Positions 6,585 to 13,988 of a stretch of 23,892 nt of DNA are shown here, piece after piece. Position numbers and translations under genes: made by a program. Source of the DNA: an uncultured Succinivibrio sp. (GTDB taxonomy: Bacteria > Pseudomonadota > Gammaproteobacteria > Enterobacterales > Succinivibrionaceae); contig CAAECI010000078.1 of NCBI GenBank assembly GCA_900754255.1, positions 1-23,892 on the forward strand, written 5' to 3'. A model generated the notes under the pieces. That model did no database searches and had not been told where the DNA came from. It worked only from the letters and a program-made list of their open reading frames with translations. The first letter of the stretch is position 1. Every line of letters begins with the position of its first letter.

Positions 6585-8198
6585 ATGAAGTCTTTTGACG
6601 ATCTTCACTTAGCGAAGTATGGCATCTCTTCTGCTGCCAGCATCAAGTACAACCCTTCCTACGATCAGCTTTTTGCTGATGAGACTGCTGCAGGTCTCGA
6701 GGGTTATGACAAGGGCGTCGTCACCAACATGGGTGCCGTTGACGTCATGACCGGCGTTTATACCGGCCGTTCTCCTAAAGACAAGTTCATCGTTAAAGAC
6801 GATACCTCCAAGGACAATTTCTGGTGGACCACTGAAGGCTTTAAGAATGATAATAAGCCTCTTTCCACTGAGTCTTGGAAGGTCCTCAAGGAACTTGCCG
6901 GCAAGGAATTGACCAACAAGAATCTGTATGTAGTTGACTGCTTCTGCGGTGCCAATGCCAATACTCGTATGTCCATCCGTTTCGTGATGGAAGTAGCATG
7001 GCAGGCTCACTTCGTGACCAACATGTTCATTCGTCCCACCGAAGAAGAACTCAAGAATTTTGAGCCTGACTTCGTTGTTCTGAATGCTGCCAAGGCAAAA
7101 GTTGAAAATTACAAGGAATTAGGTCTTAATTCTGAGACTGCCGTTGTATTCAACCTGACTGAGCGTATGCAGATCATCCTCAACACCTGGTACGGTGGAG
7201 AGATGAAGAAGGGTATGTTCTCCATGATGAACTACTACCTGCCTTTGAAGGGTATTGCAGCCATGCACTGCTCTGCCAATACCTCTAAGGACGGTAAAGA
7301 AACCGCTATTTTCTTCGGTTTGTCAGGAACCGGCAAGACCACCTTGTCAACCGATCCTAAGCGTCTGCTGATTGGTGATGACGAGCACGGCTGGGATGAT
7401 GACGGCGTCTTCAATTTCGAAGGCGGTTGCTACGCTAAGGTTATCAACCTGTCACAGGAAAACGAGCCGGATATTTGGAATGCCATCAAGCGCGATGCTC
7501 TGCTTGAGAACGTTACCACTGATAAGGACGGCAACGTTGATTTCAATGATAAGTCCGTCACCGAGAACACCCGTGTTTCTTATCCTATTTTCCATATTAA
7601 CAACATCGTTAAGCCTATTTCAAAGGGTCCCGCTGCTACTCGCGTAATCTTCCTGTCAGCAGACGCATTCGGTGTTCTTCCTCCTGTTTCCTTACTCAGC
7701 AAGGATCAGACCAAGTATTACTTCCTCTCCGGTTTCACCGCCAAGTTGGCTGGTACCGAGCGTGGTATTACTGAGCCTACTCCTACTTTCTCTCCTTGCT
7801 TCGGTGCAGCTTTCCTCTCACTGCCTCCTACTACCTATGCCGACGTGCTTGTTAAGCGTATGACCGATGCAGGCGCTAACGCTTACCTCGTCAACACCGG
7901 CTGGAACGGTACCGGCAAGCGCATTTCCATTAAGGATACTCGTGGCATCATTGACGCCATCCTCGATGGTTCCATTGACAAGGCTCCTACCAAGACCATT
8001 CCTATGTTCTCCTTCGTAGTTCCTACCGAGTTGCCTGGCGTTGATTCCGGCATTCTTGATCCTCGTGATACCTACAAGGATGCATCTGAGTGGCAGAAGA
8101 AGGCAGAAGATTTGGCTGCACGCTTCCAGAAGAACTTTGCTAAATTTGCAGAGTTCGACAAGGACGGCGTTTTGAAGGCTGCTGGCCCTCAGCTCTAA
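6585..8198 (+). CDS. pckA: phosphoenolpyruvate carboxykinase (ATP)
   Basis: This cytoplasmic enzyme interconverts oxaloacetate + ATP with PEP + CO2 + ADP. At 537 residues it is full length (E. coli 540). The ATP-binding kinase-1a loop GLSGTGKTT (245-253), the LIGDDEHGW metal and nucleotide motif (262-270), RVSYPIFHI and the TGRSPKDKFIV segment are all present. The protein resembles the Anaerobiospirillum succiniciproducens enzyme as I recall it, including the AGPQL end. In such fermenters PckA runs in the carboxylating direction, fixing CO2 for succinate formation and conserving ATP; applying this here is inference. Codon use looks more biased than in the neighbours (frequent GGT, CGT, AAC, ATC and CTG), suggesting high expression. 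GGAG at 6571-6574 is the ribosome-binding site. Confidence 0.97.
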   Translation: MKSFDDLHLAKYGISSAASIKYNPSYDQLFADETAAGLEGYDKGVVTNMGAVDVMTGVYTGRSPKDKFIVKDDTSKDNFWWTTEGFKNDNKPLSTESWKVLKELAGKELTNKNLYVVDCFCGANANTRMSIRFVMEVAWQAHFVTNMFIRPTEEELKNFEPDFVVLNAAKAKVENYKELGLNSETAVVFNLTERMQIILNTWYGGEMKKGMFSMMNYYLPLKGIAAMHCSANTSKDGKETAIFFGLSGTGKTTLSTDPKRLLIGDDEHGWDDDGVFNFEGGCYAKVINLSQENEPDIWNAIKRDALLENVTTDKDGNVDFNDKSVTENTRVSYPIFHINNIVKPISKGPAATRVIFLSADAFGVLPPVSLLSKDQTKYYFLSGFTAKLAGTERGITEPTPTFSPCFGAAFLSLPPTTYADVLVKRMTDAGANAYLVNTGWNGTGKRISIKDTRGIIDAILDGSIDKAPTKTIPMFSFVVPTELPGVDSGILDPRDTYKDASEWQKKAEDLAARFQKNFAKFAEFDKDGVLKAAGPQL

Positions 8199-8243
8199 TA
8201 GCCGTGAATAATTAGACCTGTGTAAAAAAACAGGACTAGAATT

Positions 8244-8277
8244 AGAACCCGAAGTGTCAAAGCTTCGGGTTCTTGTG
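8244..8277 (+). terminator. hairpin between pckA and greB, probable leaky terminator
   Basis: AGAACCCGAAG (8244-8254) pairs with CTTCGGGTTCT (8263-8273) across an 8-nt loop. The following TTGTGTATTT is only a partial T-run. A weaker hairpin, CCTGT (8217-8221) with ACAGG (8230-8234), precedes it. The greB ATG is 21 nt beyond the stem, which leaves no room for a separate promoter after it. Some read-through from pckA into greB is therefore likely. Confidence 0.65.
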
Positions 8278-8294
8278 TATTTAGGGGAAACAAT

Positions 8295-8909
8295 ATGAAA
8301 CTGCCTTATGTTACTCGCGACGGTTATGATCAACTGCATAGGGAATTGGATTATCTTTGGAATGTTAAGCGTCCGGATGTAACCGCTAAGGTTTCGTGGG
8401 CTGCAAGTTTGGGTGATAGATCCGAAAATGCTGATTATCATTACAATAAGCGCCTTCTTGGGCAGATTGACAGAAGGATACGTTTCCTGCGTCACACCCT
8501 AAATGATTTGCAGGTAGTCGAATATAACCGTCAGCAGGAAGGGAAAGTTTTTTTCGGGGCTTATGTTGAGATTGAAGCTGATGAAGACGGTACCATAATG
8601 CAAATTAGAATTGTGGGGGGGGAGGAAATATTCGGAAGAACAAATTACATATCAATTGATTCTCCCATGGCTAAGGCTTTATTGGGAAAGTCCCAGGATG
8701 ATGAAGCTGTGGTAAAGACTCCAAAAGGCGATCGTATTTGGTATGTGAACAAGATTGCATATAAATGTCCGGATTGGTTTACCGAGCAGAAAATCTTTGA
8801 TACATATATGCAGGATGACAATTCAGAGGATACGTCTCAGCTACAGGAATTTTCTGAGGAAGAAGAAAAGGAAATCGAACAGGAGTACTTAAAAACTTTG
8901 GTCAGATGA
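8295..8909 (+). CDS. greB: transcription elongation factor GreB with acidic C-terminal extension
   Basis: GreB rescues backtracked RNA polymerase by inserting its coiled-coil tip into the secondary channel and stimulating transcript cleavage. Residues 1-158 follow E. coli GreB closely: coiled-coil hairpin (about 1-75) with the tip acidic residues in WAASLGDRSENADY, then the FKBP-like domain with QQEGKVFFGA, EIFGR and YISIDSPMAKALLGK. The product is 204 residues against 158 in E. coli. The extra 45 C-terminal residues are very acidic (SEDTSQ, SEEEEKEIEQEY). A run of eight G (8615-8622) lies in the codons for IVGGEEIFG, where E. coli has IVGYDEIFG. GGGG at 8283-8286 serves as ribosome-binding site. 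It may be partly transcribed with pckA. Confidence 0.95.
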   Translation: MKLPYVTRDGYDQLHRELDYLWNVKRPDVTAKVSWAASLGDRSENADYHYNKRLLGQIDRRIRFLRHTLNDLQVVEYNRQQEGKVFFGAYVEIEADEDGTIMQIRIVGGEEIFGRTNYISIDSPMAKALLGKSQDDEAVVKTPKGDRIWYVNKIAYKCPDWFTEQKIFDTYMQDDNSEDTSQLQEFSEEEEKEIEQEYLKTLVR

Positions 8910-8958
8910 TTGTTAAATGCTGAAAAAAGAAATTTTCCTAAAGATACAATAAAGAAAT

Positions 8959-9531
8959 TTAGACCATTTCATCAAAAATTGTTCCCAACTGAGCTACACG
9001 GGCGGACGCATTGTATCTTTGCGTTACGGTTGTTAGTCTGATCTGATCGTCCTGTGTTAGCTTATTTTTTAATGAAGAAGAGAATTTAGCGTACATATTG
9101 TTAATTATTCCTTCTCGCTGTACGTTTCCCCCGAGAGAAGTCTTTGATGGTGATGATTGGGCAGTGGGTATAAAGGTATTGGAGAGTATTTTTATGGGGC
9201 CGTTGCTTATGGTCGGTTGCAGAGAGCTTGTCGGTGCAATTGTCCCGCGGCCCTTTACCTCTTTGGGATTTTTCTTGTCTTTCTTTTGTTCTTCTTTTTC
9301 GCGATTTTTTTCTTGATCGGTAGCATTACGAATTAAGCTTTGTGATTGTGCATACAGAGAGGAATTGGTCCCCGAGGTACTTTCACTTCCTGCACGTCCT
9401 TCCTTTGACGATTCTTGAGAGTTTTTAGGTTGAGGGATGGCCTCTCGAGACAAGCTGTCCTTACGAGCTTCTTCCGTTCCCTGAGTAAAAGTCGGAGGTG
9501 CAATTGCTACGGTTAAGTTGGCAATTTCCAT
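8959..9531 (-). CDS. hypothetical low-complexity protein
   Basis: I do not recognise this 190-residue protein. It starts with a short hydrophobic stretch (MEIANLTVAIAPPTF). A long, probably disordered section rich in Ser, Gln, Glu, Lys and Pro follows (about 16-100, including the highly charged EKNREKEEQKKDKKNPKE). It ends in a more ordered-looking segment (about 140-190) with YAKFSSSLKNKL, TVTQRYNASARVAQLG and FDEMV. There is no signal peptide, membrane helix or cysteine. GGAG lies 7 nt before the ATG, which supports the frame. It is convergent with greB and lies 158 nt beyond the bioH-like gene on the same strand. The conserved-looking part, if any, is the C-terminus. Confidence 0.65.
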   Translation of the reverse strand: MEIANLTVAIAPPTFTQGTEEARKDSLSREAIPQPKNSQESSKEGRAGSESTSGTNSSLYAQSQSLIRNATDQEKNREKEEQKKDKKNPKEVKGRGTIAPTSSLQPTISNGPIKILSNTFIPTAQSSPSKTSLGGNVQREGIINNMYAKFSSSLKNKLTQDDQIRLTTVTQRYNASARVAQLGTIFDEMV

Positions 9532-9601
9532 AAGTATCTCCGCTGAATTATCCGATCCTACCTGAAGTTTACTTGCAAAATGCGAGAAAAGCGAAGTAAA
9601 T

Positions 9602-9629
9602 ACTATAATTTTCTGCTCTATGTGATGAA
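9602..9629 (-). promoter_or_regulatory. weak promoter candidate for the hypothetical gene
   Basis: On the minus strand TTCATC (9629-9624) and TATAGT (9607-9602) are 16 bp apart, which would start transcription about 65 nt upstream of the ATG at 9531. The -35 is poor. No intrinsic terminator is visible between the bioH-like stop (9690) and this gene, so read-through is an alternative. Confidence 0.2.
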
Positions 9630-9689
9630 TTTAAGTATGTAGGCAGTAAGAGCTGTCAGTTGGTTGTATCTGTATTTTAAAATATAAGT

Positions 9690-10517
9690 TCAGACCTTCC
9701 CTTCGACAGATAATAGATTGTTTTTCAGCAAAAAAACGTTGATGATTTCTTTGAATATTTCAGGGTGGGTTATAAAAGGCAGGTGTGATGCTCCGTCAAT
9801 GATTATGCCCTTTTTATCGAGTTTTTCTATATTTTCAAGCTGTTCCTTAGGAACAAGCAAATCATTACTGCCAAAAATATGTAGTGATGGTTGACTTAAT
9901 TTTTTAAGATCCGATCTTTCATCACATTGCATCATGTGTCGGATCCCTGCTTCCAATACTTTAAAGGATGGTACTGAAAAATTATTAAAGCATTCGATGA
10001 TACGTTCTCCACCGGAGCTTTTTCCCTGAATAGAGTAAAAAAGCCGAAGCAATCTTAAAAAATTGTGCTGATTAAAGGATGCCTTCAGTTTATCTATATA
10101 ACGTTTATGAAAGCCACGGTTACCTGGTTCATCAGGGAATCTGGGGGTTCCGCATACGTTAATCAATGCCTTGATGTTGGAATCAGGCAAAGTACATGCT
10201 TTGATCCCGTAGAGAGATGATAAAGACCAGCATATAAGGATGCTACCATTGGGAATGGATGCATTAAGCATGAGTGATGTTTTGTAAAAATCATCTGCAT
10301 AAGCATCCAAGGAGCGGTTCTTTCCGTATCCGGGAAGATCTATGAGGGTGATCCTGTATTCCGGAAACATATGTTTAAAATTCTGAGTAAAAACAGAATC
10401 CGTGGCCCATCCGTGGGTGATCACAAGATTTAACCCATTACTGGGACCGCAGGTATCACCTTCCAAAACGGGTAAACGTCCCATATCTAAAGGAACGATT
10501 TGACCCTTATCAGACAT
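9690..10517 (-). CDS. bioH: BioH-like pimeloyl-ACP methyl ester esterase
   Basis: This alpha/beta hydrolase of 275 residues resembles BioH, which removes the methyl ester from pimeloyl-ACP to release the biotin precursor. Aligned features are THGWATDSVF (oxyanion region), LIDLPGYGKN, IFGSNDLLVPKE (acid Asp219) and GASHLPFITHPEIF (His245), all matching E. coli BioH segments. The nucleophile elbow is unusual: C-W-S-L-S (Ser98) instead of G-W-S-L-G. I chose ATG 10517: the codons upstream in this frame lie inside ribB, and ATGTCTGA overlaps the ribB stop by 8 nt, so the two are translationally coupled. In E. coli bioH lies close to nfuA, as here. A related esterase with another substrate cannot be excluded. 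Confidence 0.78.
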   Translation of the reverse strand: MSDKGQIVPLDMGRLPVLEGDTCGPSNGLNLVITHGWATDSVFTQNFKHMFPEYRITLIDLPGYGKNRSLDAYADDFYKTSLMLNASIPNGSILICWSLSSLYGIKACTLPDSNIKALINVCGTPRFPDEPGNRGFHKRYIDKLKASFNQHNFLRLLRLFYSIQGKSSGGERIIECFNNFSVPSFKVLEAGIRHMMQCDERSDLKKLSQPSLHIFGSNDLLVPKEQLENIEKLDKKGIIIDGASHLPFITHPEIFKEIINVFLLKNNLLSVEGKV

Positions 10518-11160
10518 TGTGGGATTTGCGATATGCAATGAGATCGTCAATGGTAACCACAGTGAGATCATGCTCCAAAGCAAAAGCGCATACACGTGGT
10601 AATTTAGCCATCAGACCGTCAGGAGCACACAATTCGCATAAAATACCTGCAGGTGTAAAGCCGGCCATTCTGGCGAGGTCAACAGAGGCCTCTGTATGAC
10701 CGTCACGAACTAAAACACCGCCGTTTTTTGCAATAAGCGGGAAAGTATGACCAGGACTTACCAAATCCTCGGGACTTCCCTCGGGATTGATAACTGCCTT
10801 AACTGCCTTTACGCGATCCGGAGCTGAAACACCGGTGGTGACACCCTCTGCAGCATCAACCGAGACTGTAAAGGCAGTCCCGAAAACGGAAGTGTTATGA
10901 GAGACCATCATAGGAAGATTCATGCGCTTGGCCTGCTCCTCTTCTATGCAAACGCAAACAATGCCGGAACATTCGCGGATCATGAAAGCCATCTGGGCAT
11001 CGGTAACGGTTTCAGCTGCATAAATGAGATCACCTTCGTTCTCTCGATCGGCATTATCAACGACCATAATTCCGCGACCTTTTTTGAGTTCGGCAACAGC
11101 GTTTTCAACACGCTCATCGGAAGTTTTACCGAAGGTTTCCAATAAATTAGCAGTGAACAT
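10510..11160 (-). CDS. ribB: 3,4-dihydroxy-2-butanone-4-phosphate synthase
   Basis: RibB converts ribulose 5-phosphate to formate and 3,4-dihydroxy-2-butanone 4-phosphate, the four-carbon precursor of riboflavin. At 216 residues it matches the single-domain E. coli enzyme (217), with no GTP cyclohydrolase II fusion. Diagnostic motifs are VVDNADRENEGDLIYAAE (acidic active-site loop), SAPDRVKAVKAV in place of the usual SAxDR, SPGHTFPLIAKNGGVLVRDGHTEAS and GILCELC. AGGA lies 7 nt upstream of the ATG. Its stop overlaps the bioH-like start. The leader is short and carries a hairpin but no FMN riboswitch, unlike E. coli ribB. Confidence 0.96.
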   Translation of the reverse strand: MFTANLLETFGKTSDERVENAVAELKKGRGIMVVDNADRENEGDLIYAAETVTDAQMAFMIRECSGIVCVCIEEEQAKRMNLPMMVSHNTSVFGTAFTVSVDAAEGVTTGVSAPDRVKAVKAVINPEGSPEDLVSPGHTFPLIAKNGGVLVRDGHTEASVDLARMAGFTPAGILCELCAPDGLMAKLPRVCAFALEHDLTVVTIDDLIAYRKSHNV

Positions 11161-11183
11161 TCTTTCCTCGCATAAACTTTCGG

Positions 11184-11205
11184 AAACACCGAAATATCGG
11201 TGTTT
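11184..11205 (-). promoter_or_regulatory. hairpin in the ribB leader
   Basis: AAACACCGA (11184-11192) and TCGGTGTTT (11197-11205) form a perfect 9-bp stem with a 4-nt loop. It ends 23 nt upstream of the ribB ATG and just before the ribosome-binding site. It could be a leader RNA stem or a protein-binding palindrome. It is far too small to be an FMN (RFN) riboswitch. Confidence 0.45.
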
Positions 11206-11224
11206 GATAATTAAATTGGTTGGT

Positions 11225-11230
11225 ATTATA
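11225..11230 (-). promoter_or_regulatory. probable -10 box of ribB
   Basis: TATAAT on the minus strand, preceded by GGC, lies about 65 nt upstream of ribB, placing the start of transcription just ahead of the leader hairpin. No good -35 hexamer is visible at normal spacing. Confidence 0.4.
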
Positions 11231-11326
11231 GCCTACTTTCCGTTTTCCTTTAGTTATTAAGCTAGGTTTGGTGCTTTCAAAAAAGACTTACCATACAAAA
11301 CCAAATGCTTCTTTAAAATAGCAATT

Positions 11327-12541
11327 TTAATTGACCTCGGTCGTATCTTGTGGTTCTTTGAGCATTATTAGGATCAGTGAGGCAATTGCTAGAGCCGGCA
11401 ACAAGGTGATCCCTATCCCGAAGGTCAGTCCGCTCAAATCGGCTATATACCCAGTAAAAACGGAAAGAATGTAACCAACTCCGAATGTGAATCCCAACAT
11501 CATGGATGTAGCGAAGGCGGCGGCATCTCGAGAAAGCATACGCTCGGCCCAAACTATGGCAACTGGAGTCGAGCCGTATACTGAACATCCTATTAGGAAT
11601 AGAGCGCAATACGTTATGAATTGCATGTCTGGCTGCCATAAAAAAACGGCGATGCTCAGGAAACAAACTATATAAGTGCCCAGAATTAACTGTTTGAGAC
11701 CGAAGCGTGAGGACAAACCACCTATGGTAAGTCCTCCGACAGCAGTTCCTACGAGCATGGTTGTAACGGCACCGGCACTTTGTACGGTATCAAAACCGTG
11801 ATCTTTAAACAGCAGAGGCAGGTAAATAAGCAATGCACAATAACAAAGAGAACGCAGTGCAAAGCTAACGGTAAACCAAATAAAGGGGCCGTTCCTGAAC
11901 AATGCTTTTAAATCGACGTTTTTAACAGGGCTTGAAGAAAGACGTCTTTCCTTAACGTGCAGACGGCGCATAAATATTACGCAGGCCGTAAGAACGGCGG
12001 GAGCGGCTAAATAGAACAGCTTGTCATCTGGAAAATACTGCAGAAAGAGCGCAACCACCAGCGGAGCAAATGCAAAACCTATATTTCCTCCAGCAATAAA
12101 AATGGAAGTTGCCAGTACGTCGTGGCCATTAGGTGTGATCTTCGGCATTATGCCGCCGGCTACCGGATGGAATGTAGAAGCACACATTCCCGAGAGGATA
12201 ATGGTAGCAACCAAAACCCATACGCTTGAGGCTAAGGTTACCAAGCAAATAAAAACACCGCCTGCAAGAATAGACCATGGCATGGTCCAGTTTAGATTAA
12301 ATCTTACAGCGGCAATGCCTATAGCCGGCTGAATAAAGTTAGCCAAAATCTGGAAGGCTAAAAATAAGGCGCCGCATTCAGAATATGAAAATCCGAAACG
12401 TAAGGCTAAGGTGGGAAGAAGTATAGGCAAAATATCACAGTAAAAATCACTGGCCAAATGTGACCATCCCATAATATTTACATTGACCCAGCCGGGCTTC
12501 GGACCGTCGTTCGCGACAGTCATTTGATTTTCAGTACTCAT
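11327..12541 (-). CDS. MFS transporter, fosmidomycin-resistance (Fsr)-like
   Basis: This 404-residue inner-membrane protein has the hydrophobic pattern of about 12 helices. The first helix motif, GWSHLASDFYCDILPILLP, matches the SHFxND...P pattern of the Fsr branch. The FHPVAGGI motif near residue 125 matches the FHPxG of the same branch. A charged central loop (about 195-212, RRLHVKERR) separates the two six-helix halves. Fsr-type proteins are proton-driven exporters or drug-resistance proteins; the true substrate is unknown. It lies 55 nt after hslO on the same strand and may be co-transcribed with hslR-hslO. The ribosome-binding site is weak (GAG about 8 nt upstream). No clear terminator separates it from ribB. 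Confidence 0.82.
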   Translation of the reverse strand: MSTENQMTVANDGPKPGWVNVNIMGWSHLASDFYCDILPILLPTLALRFGFSYSECGALFLAFQILANFIQPAIGIAAVRFNLNWTMPWSILAGGVFICLVTLASSVWVLVATIILSGMCASTFHPVAGGIMPKITPNGHDVLATSIFIAGGNIGFAFAPLVVALFLQYFPDDKLFYLAAPAVLTACVIFMRRLHVKERRLSSSPVKNVDLKALFRNGPFIWFTVSFALRSLCYCALLIYLPLLFKDHGFDTVQSAGAVTTMLVGTAVGGLTIGGLSSRFGLKQLILGTYIVCFLSIAVFLWQPDMQFITYCALFLIGCSVYGSTPVAIVWAERMLSRDAAAFATSMMLGFTFGVGYILSVFTGYIADLSGLTFGIGITLLPALAIASLILIMLKEPQDTTEVN

Positions 12542-12596
12542 ATTTTTCTCAAAGCTTAACGATTGTGTTGTTTATTTCTGAAAAAAGAAGGCTTTA

Positions 12597-13493
12597 CTAT
12601 TGGCTGTTTTTGAGCAGTATATCTTCAAGATCCTTTTTAGAAAATTTATAAATATGACCGCAGTGCTGGCAAGTCATAGAGGTCCCTGATTCGGATATCA
12701 TGGATTTCAAAACTTTGGGGTCAAGAGAAGAGAGGGCTTTTTCGCAACGATCGCGTGAGCACACACATCTGAACGACGGGGTCTTAGAAGGGAAAACTCG
12801 GACTTCCTCATGAGCAAATAGTCTTAACAGACACTCGTTAAGAGGTAATGAAAGAATCTCATTCCTAGTCATTGTAGATGCCAGTACGCTTAAGTGCTCA
12901 AGAGATTCCTGATTACCTTTTATCTCAGGTATTACCTGTAGCATTATGCCTGCGCTTTGCTTGGTTAAAGGATCTGACCATATAAAAAATTCGCTTGGTA
13001 ACTGCTGAGAATTGCGAAAATAGTTGCCCAAGGTGGCGGAAATAGATTCGGGATCCACCGCAACTATTCCCTGCCATTTGTTTTTTGGATCGTCGGCAGG
13101 GAATATGGTGAGTACCAATACGGCTTTTTCTCCGACAAGTTCTGCGAAGCTCAAATCATCTGCGCACCTTTCGTCGTCTTTAAATTGAGCGGATCCGTAG
13201 AAACTGAGATCTCCTCTTATATTGATCAAAGCATATTTAAGGGGAGATTTCTCGCCGGTACGGATCTGCATCATTACCTCAGATCCGTCTTTAAGTGTTA
13301 CTGCAAACAAAACGGCGGCGACGGCAAGTTCAGTCATCATCTTGCCTACGCATTGCGGATAATTTTTACCTTCCAATAATTCTTCACAAGAGGTGGTCAG
13401 GCGCACTATTTCTCCGCGTACGCCGTGATTGTCGAAAAGGAAACGAACTATTGTATTTTTTTCATCTGCTAAATTATTTGCTGTACCAGTCAT
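12597..13493 (-). CDS. hslO: 33 kDa redox-regulated chaperonin Hsp33
   Basis: Hsp33 is a cytoplasmic holdase activated by oxidation and heat. Disulfide formation among its zinc-binding cysteines releases the metal and exposes substrate-binding surfaces. The 298-residue product has the C-terminal redox switch: CVC (Cys243, Cys245) in SFRCVCSRDRC and CQHC (Cys275, Cys278), equivalent to E. coli 232/234/265/268. Cys250 is an extra cysteine close to the switch. The N-terminal domain has VRGEIVRL and the YPxxVG-like YPQCVGKMMTELAVAA. Its ATG overlaps the hslR stop in ATGA, a classic coupled start. hslR-hslO-pckA are close neighbours in E. coli as well. Confidence 0.97.
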   Translation of the reverse strand: MTGTANNLADEKNTIVRFLFDNHGVRGEIVRLTTSCEELLEGKNYPQCVGKMMTELAVAAVLFAVTLKDGSEVMMQIRTGEKSPLKYALINIRGDLSFYGSAQFKDDERCADDLSFAELVGEKAVLVLTIFPADDPKNKWQGIVAVDPESISATLGNYFRNSQQLPSEFFIWSDPLTKQSAGIMLQVIPEIKGNQESLEHLSVLASTMTRNEILSLPLNECLLRLFAHEEVRVFPSKTPSFRCVCSRDRCEKALSSLDPKVLKSMISESGTSMTCQHCGHIYKFSKKDLEDILLKNSQ

Positions 13494-13897
13494 AATTCAG
13501 TTGTTCCATATTTCACATCAAGTAGTTGCCGACGTTCCTTTTTATTCGGACGGGTATCGGGATGCGGAGCTAGAAGATTGTTAAGACGGATTTGCTCCAT
13601 TTGTTTTTGCCTTAAAGCGATACTTTCATCAGTTTCTTTATACAGCAATTGAGCAACACTTGCTGGTCCGCGAACATCTGAAATATTCTGTATTTCAACT
13701 TCGATACGGATCCCGCCGCGTAAAATCTTTACCTTGGCACCGATGTCCACCGTACGTGATGGTTTGGCCCTTACGCCATTATAGTCAACCTTGCCACCCT
13801 CAATCATTTCACGAGCTATGGAACGTGTTTTAAAAAATCTCGCAGCCCATAACCACTTGTCGAGGCGTATTTTTTCAGTAGAAGTGCAACCTTTCAC
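13490..13897 (-). CDS. hslR: ribosome-associated heat shock protein Hsp15
   Basis: Hsp15 is a small S4-domain RNA-binding protein that binds 50S subunits still carrying nascent-chain tRNA and helps recycle stalled ribosomes. The 135-residue product shows the S4 domain at about 9-68 (IRLDKWLWAARFFKTRSIAREMIEGG, KVDYNGVRAKPSRTVDIGAKV) and a basic C-terminal tail (RPNKKERRQL). Length agrees with E. coli (133). It is the first gene of the hslR-hslO pair, divergent from nudE across a 91-nt gap that must hold both promoters. I could not assign a clear heat-shock (sigma32) promoter in that gap. Confidence 0.95.
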   Translation of the reverse strand: MKGCTSTEKIRLDKWLWAARFFKTRSIAREMIEGGKVDYNGVRAKPSRTVDIGAKVKILRGGIRIEVEIQNISDVRGPASVAQLLYKETDESIALRQKQMEQIRLNNLLAPHPDTRPNKKERRQLLDVKYGTTEL

Positions 13898-13988
13898 GCT
13901 TGTTTACCATTTGCATGAAGCTGTTAATATTTAGAACCGAAGTATAACAGGTCAGATGTCAATTCTTAAGGGGCGACGGAGTTAGGAT

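Noticed and set aside
8217..8234. CCTGT/ACAGG hairpin after pckA as a second terminator
   Set aside because: The stem is only 5 bp and is followed by no T-run; treated as part of the leaky terminator region.
7818..8495. 225-residue minus-strand frame
   Set aside because: It is an antisense shadow of the end of pckA and the start of greB, with no ribosome-binding site or protein-like pattern.
9532..9600. sigma28 (flagellar) promoter upstream of the hypothetical gene, because TAAA and TCGGATAA occur there
   Set aside because: The spacer is 12 nt instead of about 15 and the -10 has mismatches; no flagellar genes are near.
10518..10595. 26-residue N-terminal extension of the BioH-like protein
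   Set aside because: It lies wholly inside ribB, and the ATG at 10517 overlapping the ribB stop gives the usual BioH N-terminus.
11161..11230. FMN riboswitch upstream of ribB
   Set aside because: The leader is too short and lacks the multi-stem conserved core; only one simple hairpin is present.
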